Shown: positions 1 to 5,669 of the stretch, piece by piece
Layout: each line of letters opens with the position of its first letter
Numbering within the stretch: position 1 is the stretch's first letter
DNA from: JAUSPI01 sp964454305
Lineage (GTDB): Bacteria; Desulfobacterota; Syntrophia; Syntrophales; JADFWA01
Reading direction: 5' to 3'
NCBI GenBank assembly: GCA_964454305.1
Contig: CAYVXX010000066.1
Location: 1-11,032 of the forward strand
DNA length: 11,032 bases
Notes under the pieces: model-generated
What the model was told of the DNA's origin: nothing
The model's input: only the letters and a program-made list of their open reading frames with translations
Database searches by the model: none
Translations under genes and position numbers: made by a program

Positions 1-19
1 TTCAATCGTAAGGATGGTA

Positions 20-1321
20 TTATGACGACTCGACGTACTCCACGATCTTTTCAGCAATCCTCCGTATGGTAAACTCAAATTTGGCCTCGTCTTTTTCCAG
101 CAAAGTTAGCCTGAAACCATTGAGCCGGGTGAAAAAGGAGGTGAGGGGCACCACACAGATCCCTGTGGCACCGAGAAGGTAGTACACGAAGCGTTTATCG
201 GGTTCAATCTTTTCACTTACGATTTTTTCAACAAACTGTTTTATATCAGACTGCTCTATTTGCAGAGTGTGTCCGTTGTCGAGAACTGATTCCTTGAATA
301 CTACAGTCATATAAAAAGCGCCATTTGTCCTGTTGGCTATAACATACGGAACATCTTTGAGGATATTATATGCTATGTTGGAGAGCTTTTCATATCGTTT
401 GACACGGGACTCCAGGTATTGCTTATACTCGGGATGGTCGAAGAGTATCGGGATGGCTAATTGGGGGAATGTCGTGGAACAAACCTCCGCCATCTTCTGG
501 TTCAAGATGGTATTAATAAATTGGTCAAAAACCTCGTCCCTGTGGCTATTATATACCTCTATCCATCCGCATCGGGCGCCTGGCCAGGGGAATTCCTTGG
601 AAATACCCTTCATACTGATACCCGGTACGTCTTCGATGATGTCGGAGAGCGGGACGGTCTCGGCTCCATTGAATATAATGTTATTATACATCTCGTCGAA
701 AACGAGGAAGAGATCGTTTTCTCTGGCAATTTTCACAATCTGTTTCAGGATACTTTCAGGATAAACAAAACCGGTCGGGTTGTCAGGATTGATGACAAGA
801 ATGCCGACAATTGACTTATGGCTTTTTACTTTCTCCTGCATCTCACGTAAATCCGGGCACCAGTTGTTACGCGGATCCATCCGGTAGGTATTCGGGGGAA
901 AGGAGGCATGCAGAACCTCTGCAAGCAGATGGGTGGAATATGTCGGCTCAGGCATGATAATCCGCGCATCGACACGCATGGAGCCATACGTTCGTGCAAT
1001 AGCATCACCAAGACCGTTAAAAAATATAATGTCGTCACTGTTTATTTTTACCTTGCCCCTCTTGTTTACCAGCTCTGCAAGAAACTCCCTCGTTTTATCA
1101 ACTCCCTTTGTTGGTGAATATGCGTATGAATGGTCTTCTTGTAATATATTCGTCAGGACCCCTTTCATCCATTCGGGTATAGCTTCCCCTTTCCCGACAG
1201 GATCACCTATGTTTTCCCATATAACCTCGATACCATAGTCACTCATCTTGTTTGCTATATTTACGATGTTCCGTATTTCGTAGGTGAGGCCACTGCTTCT
1301 TCTTGCAATATCGAATCTCAT
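20..1321 (-). CDS. PLP-dependent aminotransferase, class I/II (AspC/AlaA-like)
   Basis: A complete 433-residue fold-type I aminotransferase. It would move an amino group between an amino acid and a 2-oxo acid in the cytoplasm using pyridoxal phosphate. Visible landmarks are EPTY (125-128), the NPDNPTG loop (178-184) that contacts PLP, FDEMY (208-212) with the Asp that pairs with the pyridine nitrogen, and GISKEFPWPGARCGW (239-253) with Schiff-base Lys242. Near the C-terminus, NGFRLTLLE (401-409) carries the Arg expected to bind the substrate carboxylate. A Pro stands two residues after the Lys-Glu-Phe where the class I signature usually has a small residue. The start is supported by GAGGAG (minus strand, about 1325-1330) four to five bases before the ATG. 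It is divergent from the PEP carboxykinase-like gene. Substrate cannot be read from sequence; alanine or aspartate transamination is a family-level guess. Confidence 0.93.
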   Translation of the reverse strand: MRFDIARRSSGLTYEIRNIVNIANKMSDYGIEVIWENIGDPVGKGEAIPEWMKGVLTNILQEDHSYAYSPTKGVDKTREFLAELVNKRGKVKINSDDIIFFNGLGDAIARTYGSMRVDARIIMPEPTYSTHLLAEVLHASFPPNTYRMDPRNNWCPDLREMQEKVKSHKSIVGILVINPDNPTGFVYPESILKQIVKIARENDLFLVFDEMYNNIIFNGAETVPLSDIIEDVPGISMKGISKEFPWPGARCGWIEVYNSHRDEVFDQFINTILNQKMAEVCSTTFPQLAIPILFDHPEYKQYLESRVKRYEKLSNIAYNILKDVPYVIANRTNGAFYMTVVFKESVLDNGHTLQIEQSDIKQFVEKIVSEKIEPDKRFVYYLLGATGICVVPLTSFFTRLNGFRLTLLEKDEAKFEFTIRRIAEKIVEYVESS

Positions 1322-1434
1322 AATCTCCTCTTTGCATCCGCAATCATTGTCATTTAATGGATAGAACCTGCTTTAATAATGCAATTTACAGAAAAAATCC
1401 AGTATTTTTATTGGGTTTCCCTTAAATTTTTATG

Positions 1435-1463
1435 TTGAGGTTTGAAAGCATTTAATTTATTCT
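1435..1463 (+). promoter_or_regulatory. candidate sigma70-type promoter for the PEPCK-like gene
   Basis: TTGAGG (1435-1440) and TATTCT (1458-1463) are separated by 17 bases, each matching four of six consensus positions. Transcription would start near 1470, just past the upstream ATG at 1464. That fits translation starting at the ATG at 1503. The match is moderate and the region is AT-rich, so chance is possible. Confidence 0.35.
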
Positions 1464-1502
1464 ATGAGAGAGGAAAAATATCCGGGCAACGGAGATATAA
1501 CA

Positions 1503-3155
1503 ATGAATTATTTCAAGTCGGCGGCTCAAGAGATATACGATGAGGCCAAAAAGGATGGACGCCTGATTGAAGGGCTTACTTTAGAAGAACTCAAACAGCT
1601 CGCTTTGAGACAGGAAGGGGTCATACAAACACAGATCGGATCAATAGCGGCTGATTCCGAGCCCATGTCAAGGGCCGCGCCACATACCAAAAACAGTGTT
1701 GACCATGAATTTGGCGAAGAGGAAGAGGCCCTGGCTAAGCAGGCCGTGGAAATACTTGGCAAGGAAAATATTATTTCCCTTGAAACTGTGGTTGGTGACG
1801 GCCGGGAAGGAATCACTGCTCGTTTTATCATTCCCCAAAAGTATGCGCACCTTGCATACGGGCTTAAGCTCCTCCTGGATTGCCCGTCTGCTAAGATTGT
1901 GGAAGATCCAACTTACACCATTATCTTCTTCACCGATATGGCTTTTGAATACAACAAATCGAAAAGGTTGATAGATAAAGACATTTCGATCCGGCTGATG
2001 ATGGGTGAGAAGAGGGGCGACCAGGTCAAGATATGTAGAAATTCGACATATCTTGGTGAAGGTAAGAAGGGGGTTTTTCAGTTTGAAGACTGGCGGGTTA
2101 AGGCTATCGACAAGACCGGCATTTTTCTCCATGCCGGCGCAAGGAGAGACTTTTTGTGGGTCTATGACCAGGAGACTGAGCGACCTGAGCTAAAAGAAAT
2201 ACGTACAGCAATTTCAGGTCTTACGGCTACTGGCAAGACTACAACCCTGTGCCGGAGACTGGCAAGGATGCCGAAGGAAAGCTGGGAAATGATCGGTGAT
2301 GATGGAGGTACAGTCGGTTTTGACGGAAGTTACTGCGCGTTTGAGTTATGTGGTCTCTATGTTAAGACGGAAAACCTTGACGAAAGCCAGCCGGAAATAT
2401 TGAGGGCTGCCCAATCAAAGGACGCCTTTCTTGAAAATGTAGCTATCAGCAAGTATCCCTACATGCCTGATTTCAATGATCTTTCCAAAACGGGCAACGG
2501 GCGGGCTGTTATCACTCGTAAGAATCTGGAGATCGCCAGCGAAGGTCTCCGGGGCAGAAAAATTGATTATATAATTATTCTGACCCGTAACCCACTGACA
2601 AATGTCATCTGTAAGCTGACTTTGGAACAGGCCACGATGCAGTTTATTTACGGGGAATCTATAGAGAGCACCGGCGGGGATCCCGAACAGGCAGGAAAAT
2701 TTAAGAGGGTCTTCTTTCTTGACCCGTTTGTAACCGGTGATCACCTCGAACATGCTATGATTTTTTACGATATCCTCAAGCAGAATAACATAAAATGCTA
2801 TCTCGCAAATACCGGAACGATCGGCGAGCCTGAGCAAGAGGTTTCGCTCCGTCAGTCACTGTCTGCTTATAATGACCTCCTTCGCGGACAGCTTCGCTTT
2901 AGCGTTGACACGGATCACTTAGGCTACCACTATCCGATAAAGTGTGACCGTGCCAATATGGATCTTATGAACGCCTACCATCTCTTTGATGACAAGGTTC
3001 TGCTCGAGAAAAAGGTTAAAAATTTCCTCAACGGGCGGCAGCAGTTTCTGGAAGAATTTGAAGAGAAATACGGCAGGATTCCCGAGCATATCCGGGAGTC
3101 ATTGCCTTATGAGTATAAAAAAACCCCTCCCATGGAAAGGGTGGAGGCTGAGTAA
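1503..3155 (+). CDS. divergent ATP-type phosphoenolpyruvate carboxykinase family protein
   Basis: The 550-residue product resembles ATP-dependent PEP carboxykinase (PckA, oxaloacetate + ATP to PEP + CO2 + ADP) along its length. Aligned by eye to E. coli PckA (550 numbering here): Y-x-GE-x-KKG (183-190) keeps the equivalents of Tyr207 and metal-binding Lys213; LHAG (209-212) keeps the His232 equivalent; GLTATGKT (239-246) is the P-loop; GDD (265-267) is the kinase-2 site; NGR (332-334) matches the Arg333 region; ANTG precedes the C-terminal part. Differences: the P-loop is GLTATGKT instead of GLSGTGKT, the substrate-binding RSPKD segment is only loosely represented by SRAAPHTKN, and the Arg449 position appears to be Glu446. 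The start at 1503 follows GGAG (1491-1494) with eight-base spacing; the ATG at 1464 has no ribosome site and would add 13 residues. Fold is fairly certain, exact activity is not. Confidence 0.8.
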   Translation: MNYFKSAAQEIYDEAKKDGRLIEGLTLEELKQLALRQEGVIQTQIGSIAADSEPMSRAAPHTKNSVDHEFGEEEEALAKQAVEILGKENIISLETVVGDGREGITARFIIPQKYAHLAYGLKLLLDCPSAKIVEDPTYTIIFFTDMAFEYNKSKRLIDKDISIRLMMGEKRGDQVKICRNSTYLGEGKKGVFQFEDWRVKAIDKTGIFLHAGARRDFLWVYDQETERPELKEIRTAISGLTATGKTTTLCRRLARMPKESWEMIGDDGGTVGFDGSYCAFELCGLYVKTENLDESQPEILRAAQSKDAFLENVAISKYPYMPDFNDLSKTGNGRAVITRKNLEIASEGLRGRKIDYIIILTRNPLTNVICKLTLEQATMQFIYGESIESTGGDPEQAGKFKRVFFLDPFVTGDHLEHAMIFYDILKQNNIKCYLANTGTIGEPEQEVSLRQSLSAYNDLLRGQLRFSVDTDHLGYHYPIKCDRANMDLMNAYHLFDDKVLLEKKVKNFLNGRQQFLEEFEEKYGRIPEHIRESLPYEYKKTPPMERVEAE

Positions 3156-3169
3156 TAGAAACCTTTTTC

Positions 3170-3197
3170 TTGACTTATAATTATTTTTTTGTATAGT
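3170..3197 (+). promoter_or_regulatory. sigma70-type promoter of the cobalamin uptake operon
   Basis: TTGACT (3170-3175) and TATAGT (3192-3197) match the consensus at five of six positions each, with a 16-base AT-rich spacer. The predicted start, about 3203-3205, falls just before the first base of the riboswitch P1 helix at 3206. That is the position expected for a leader that begins with its aptamer. Confidence 0.72.
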
Positions 3198-3203
3198 TTG
3201 AAG

Positions 3204-3350
3204 CCGATGGATGTGAGGAAGAGGGGTGAGAAGCCCCCGCTGCCCCGCAGCCGTAATGGGAACGAAAGCCTGAGGTGCCACTGTTGTGGGTGATTCCATA
3301 ATGGGAAGGCGGGTAAGTAGGTAGCCCTGAGCCGGAAGACCGATCCATCT
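3204..3350 (+). ncRNA. cobalamin riboswitch 1 (upstream of btuCD)
   Basis: This matches the adenosylcobalamin riboswitch in order and spacing: CTGCCCCGCAGCC (3240-3252), GCCACTG (3277-3283), GGGAAGGC (3303-3310) and AGCCGGAAGACC (3330-3341). The aptamer closes with a 7-bp P1 helix, GATGGAT (3206-3212) with ATCCATC (3343-3349). The B12-box half reads CCCCGCAGCCGTAA where CCCCGCAACTGTAA is usual, a small deviation. No terminator with a U-tract follows. Instead a hairpin hides a Shine-Dalgarno site (3357-3370), so translational control is the likely mode. Corrinoid binding should repress the uptake genes downstream. Confidence 0.93.
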
Positions 3351-3356
3351 GAAACT

Positions 3357-3370
3357 TCCTCGCGGGAGGA
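3357..3370 (+). promoter_or_regulatory. Shine-Dalgarno-sequestering hairpin after riboswitch 1
   Basis: TCCTC (3357-3361) can pair with GAGGA (3366-3370) around the loop GCGG. The 3' arm overlaps the GGAGG ribosome site (3365-3369), six bases before the ATG at 3376. It lies seven bases after the P1 helix, where a translational expression platform would be. Which state of the aptamer favours the hairpin is inference. Confidence 0.55.
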
Positions 3371-3375
3371 GTACC

Positions 3376-3513
3376 ATGATAAAATCCTTTCATTATAATC
3401 TTTCTGATATTCACTCCTTAGCTCAGCGAAGTTTCGAATTGTATCCGGCAGTGAACGGTGGTTTGCCTCAGGTGGACCACCTTACGGGATCGTGGAATCC
3501 TCTGTCATTCTGA
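3376..3513 (+). CDS. 45-residue ORF directly under riboswitch 1, cut off by a palindromic repeat
   Basis: I do not recognise this product. It begins MIKSFHYNLSDIHSLAQ and ends SWNPLSF, with no clear membrane segment or motif. The case for translation is its position: ATG six bases after a near-perfect GGAGG that sits in the riboswitch's hairpin, and it is the first start codon of the transcript. Its last three sense codons and the TGA stop lie inside the repeat that begins at 3503, so the frame was probably shortened when the repeat arrived. It could be a remnant of a longer B12-regulated gene, a leader peptide coupling ribosome access to the permease, or chance. No continuation of the frame is seen after the repeat. 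Confidence 0.35.
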   Translation: MIKSFHYNLSDIHSLAQRSFELYPAVNGGLPQVDHLTGSWNPLSF

Positions 3514-3560
3514 ATTTATTTCAGAATCTAATGAGATCCTGAATCAAGTTCAGGATGACA
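3503..3560 (+). repeat. double-hairpin palindromic repeat, copy 1
   Basis: This 58-base element starts TGTCATTC and ends GGATGACA. It contains two stem-loops: TTCTGAA/TTCAGAA, and ATCCTGAA/TTCAGGAT around TCAAG. A second copy lies inverted at 7954-8009. The form is that of a short non-coding mobile (REP- or MITE-like) element. It supplies the stop codon of the 45-residue ORF. Confidence 0.85.
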
Positions 3561-3672
3561 CTAAATCCAAAGCCCGTTGCCTGCAAGGCGGGCCCGTGGG
3601 AAACACCCCCCCGGTCGGGAAAATGCTTTGAGTATTGAAGAGCCTTTTTCGCACAACGATAGAAAGAATAAA
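3561..3672. other. GC-rich spacer between repeat copy 1 and the permease start
   Basis: The spacer holds a GC-rich inverted repeat GCCCG (3572-3576)/CGGGC, a run of seven C (3606-3612) and no convincing gene. The permease frame is open back to a TTG at 3577, with an in-frame TAA at 3562. The extra residues (RRARGKHPPGR) are hydrophilic and look like translated spacer. No second promoter is evident. Confidence 0.5.
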
Positions 3673-4698
3673 ATGACCTATAAAGTTGTAACGCTTCCAA
3701 GAGTGATTAAAATCTGTATTCTGTTACTGATTGTTTTTCTTGCCGTTGTGGTTGTGTCAATGCTCGTGGGAACAGCCCGAATCGACATAATCACCGGGCT
3801 TAAAGGGCTTTTATACGGCTGGTATAAAGGGAGCTCCGTATTAACACCTTCAGAAAAGACCATTATTTTTTCCATCCGTTTTCCGAGAATCATATTTGCC
3901 GGGATTGTCGGAGCATCCCTTTCCACCGCCGGTGTTGTATTTCAGGCACTTCTTCGGAACCCACTGGCAGATCCATATATACTCGGGATTTCCGGTGGTT
4001 CAGCCGTCGGGGCAATCACGGGAATTATTATCGGCGCCAGTGTTGTCCCATTCGGGATAACGGGTCTGGCATTCTTAGGCGCCATTCTGACCGTTATTTT
4101 AGTCTTTGGAATTGCTAAAACAGGGCGTGAGCTGCAGTCCAACACACTCCTTTTGGCCGGAGTCATTGTGAACGCTTTTTTTGCCGCCATTATCATGTTT
4201 TTAATCTCTACCAGCAGAAATGCGGAACTTCATAATATCATGTTCTGGCTGATGGGAGATCTCAGTCTTTCCACCGGGGCAGAGATAATCCTCACAGGTT
4301 TCTTTTCGATTACAGGATTTATCGCCATTTACATATATTCAAGGTCGATGAATCTGATTGTGACCGGAGAAGAAACGGCGATGCAATTGGGCGTTAATGT
4401 GGAAAGAACAAAAAAGATACTCTTTCTTGTCGCATCTCTTGTCACCGGAGTAGCGGTGTCGGTCAGCGGAATCATCGGGTTTGTCGGTCTGATTATCCCG
4501 CACATCATTAGGATGATGCTCGGTTCCGACCACAGGCTTTTGCTGCCGGCGTCTTTTCTTTTTGGCGCATCTTTTCTTGCTATAGCGGACACCATAGCCA
4601 GAACAGTAGTTTCTCCCACCGAATTGCCGGTGGGGGTTATTACCGCTCTGTGCGGTGCCCCATATTTCATATATCTCTTACGGAGGAGGACTGTCTGA
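3673..4698 (+). CDS. btuC: cobalamin ABC transporter permease, BtuC/FecCD family
   Basis: This 341-residue inner-membrane permease forms the channel of a BtuCD-type importer, moving corrinoid from its periplasmic binding protein to the cytoplasm. It shows multiple hydrophobic segments from residue 12 on. Family motifs are RNPLADPYILGISGG (95-109), the ATPase-coupling segment EETAMQLGV (233-241), SGIIGFVGLIIPHIIR (265-280) and GAPYFIYLLRRR (328-339). Length matches the family. I chose the ATG at 3673 because the protein then starts just before the first membrane helix; its ribosome site (AGAAAG) is weak. TTG codons at 3577 or 3628 remain possible. Family members also carry iron siderophores; corrinoid specificity rests on the riboswitches and neighbours. 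The ATPase gene follows after three bases. Confidence 0.9.
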   Translation: MTYKVVTLPRVIKICILLLIVFLAVVVVSMLVGTARIDIITGLKGLLYGWYKGSSVLTPSEKTIIFSIRFPRIIFAGIVGASLSTAGVVFQALLRNPLADPYILGISGGSAVGAITGIIIGASVVPFGITGLAFLGAILTVILVFGIAKTGRELQSNTLLLAGVIVNAFFAAIIMFLISTSRNAELHNIMFWLMGDLSLSTGAEIILTGFFSITGFIAIYIYSRSMNLIVTGEETAMQLGVNVERTKKILFLVASLVTGVAVSVSGIIGFVGLIIPHIIRMMLGSDHRLLLPASFLFGASFLAIADTIARTVVSPTELPVGVITALCGAPYFIYLLRRRTV

Positions 4699-4701
4699 CC
4701 C

Positions 4702-5493
4702 ATGCCGATCGTTCAGTTAAAAAAAGTGGGATTCAGATATGCGAAGGACTGGGTTCTTAAAGATGTTTCTTTTCAGATCAGCGAAGGGGAGTTTTTAGGA
4801 ATAATCGGCCCAAATGGTTCCGGCAAGACAACACTCCTTAAAATTATGGACAGAATACTGATGCCTCAGGAAGGAAGCATATGCCTAAACGGTGTAAGCA
4901 TCAATGAAATGAAAAGAGATGCCCTTGCCAGGCTGATCGCGGTAGTTCCTCAGGACTCTCCCATAACATTTTCCTTCAGTGTAAAGGAGATAGTCTTGAT
5001 GGGCAGGGCACCCCATTTAGGAAGACTGAGATTCGAAGGGAAGAAAGATTATGAAATAGTTCACAGGGCAATGGAGGTAACCGACACCCTCTCATTCGCT
5101 GATAGAAACATCAATGAACTCTCCGGTGGTGAAAGACAACGGATACTTATAGCCAGAGCGCTGGCACAACAGCCGCAGATTATACTTCTCGATGAATCTA
5201 CGGCCTTTCTCGACATCAAACATCAGATAGATTTTTTTGATTTGATAAAAACTTTGAACAGGAAAGAGGGGATGACGGTCATCTCCGTAACCCATGATAT
5301 AAATCTGGCATCACTTTACTGTGACAGGATGATACTTCTCAACGCAGGGAATATCCACTGCGTGGGTACTCCGGAAGAAGTCATAACAGAATCCAATATC
5401 AAGGAGGTTTATGAGACAGATGTATCAGTGGATCGCAATCCACAAACAGGATTGCCGAGAGTAACATTAATGAGTTCAAATCCGTCAGATTAA
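4702..5493 (+). CDS. btuD: cobalamin ABC transporter ATP-binding protein, BtuD/FecE family
   Basis: This 263-residue cytoplasmic ATPase would power the permease encoded just upstream. All nucleotide-binding elements are intact: Walker A GPNGSGKT (36-43), Q-loop Gln84 in VVPQD, signature LSGGERQR (140-147), Walker B IILLDE (160-165) and switch His198 in SVTHD. The C-terminal ~45 residues after the H-loop are usual for this family. GGAGGAGGA (4682-4690), inside the permease 3' end, is the ribosome site, with slightly long spacing of 11 bases. The three bases between the genes imply one transcript. The final codons (Pro-Ser-Asp) also encode the 5' strand of the next riboswitch's P1 helix. Confidence 0.93.
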   Translation: MPIVQLKKVGFRYAKDWVLKDVSFQISEGEFLGIIGPNGSGKTTLLKIMDRILMPQEGSICLNGVSINEMKRDALARLIAVVPQDSPITFSFSVKEIVLMGRAPHLGRLRFEGKKDYEIVHRAMEVTDTLSFADRNINELSGGERQRILIARALAQQPQIILLDESTAFLDIKHQIDFFDLIKTLNRKEGMTVISVTHDINLASLYCDRMILLNAGNIHCVGTPEEVITESNIKEVYETDVSVDRNPQTGLPRVTLMSSNPSD

Positions 5494-5635
5494 GGAAGCC
5501 GATCAGAAATCGGCGCTGCCCCGCAACTGTGGGCGGAACGAAATCCACACAATGTCACTGGTTCCTTGGGTAAAGGGAGTTGGGAAGGCGTGGAGAGTAG
5601 GCATTGCCGCAAGCCAGGAGACTTATCTGACGGGT
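5480..5635 (+). ncRNA. cobalamin riboswitch 2 (upstream of btuB)
   Basis: The conserved blocks are CTGCCCCGCAACTGT (5516-5530), GTCACTG (5554-5560), GGGAAGGCG (5582-5590) and AGCCAGGAGACTT (5612-5624), plus the small hairpin CCGAT/ATCGG after the first GGAAG. P1 is long: 5480-5490 pairs with 5625-5635, eleven base pairs including one G-U. Its 5' strand overlaps the last sense codons and the first stop-codon flank of the ATPase gene. No U-tract terminator follows, and about 35 bases separate it from the receptor ATG, so translational repression of the receptor is more likely than attenuation. I see no good promoter just upstream; it may be reached by read-through from the first promoter. Confidence 0.93.
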
Positions 5636-5669
5636 GAATCAACATTTCGACCGAGGGGGAAAAGAAGGT

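Noticed and set aside
461..814. 117-codon plus-strand frame opposite the aminotransferase
   Set aside because: It lies wholly antisense to a gene with clear family motifs and has no recognisable content of its own.
1464..1502. Upstream ATG for the PEPCK-like gene
   Set aside because: No ribosome site, and it lies at the edge of the candidate -10 element; the ATG at 1503 has GGAG at good spacing.
2415..2837. 140-codon minus-strand frame opposite the PEPCK-like gene
   Set aside because: It overlaps the conserved part of the PEPCK-like protein and shows no motif or ribosome site.
3124..3148. Terminator hairpin at the end of the PEPCK-like gene (CCTCC/GGAGG)
   Set aside because: It lies within coding sequence and no T-run directly follows; the T-rich stretch further on serves the -35 to -10 spacer of the next promoter.
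1503..3155. HPr kinase/phosphorylase as identity
   Set aside because: The P-loop alone would allow it, but the Y-x-GE-x-KKG block, His, kinase-2, Arg and ANTG blocks appear in PEP carboxykinase order and spacing.
3577..3672. Extended permease N-terminus from a TTG at 3577
   Set aside because: The 32 extra residues are hydrophilic, encoded by GC-rich spacer including a run of seven C, and have no ribosome site; the family starts near the first membrane helix.
5634..5669. GTG start for the receptor at 5634
   Set aside because: It lies on the 3' strand of riboswitch P1 and would put charged residues ahead of a standard MKKLL signal peptide.
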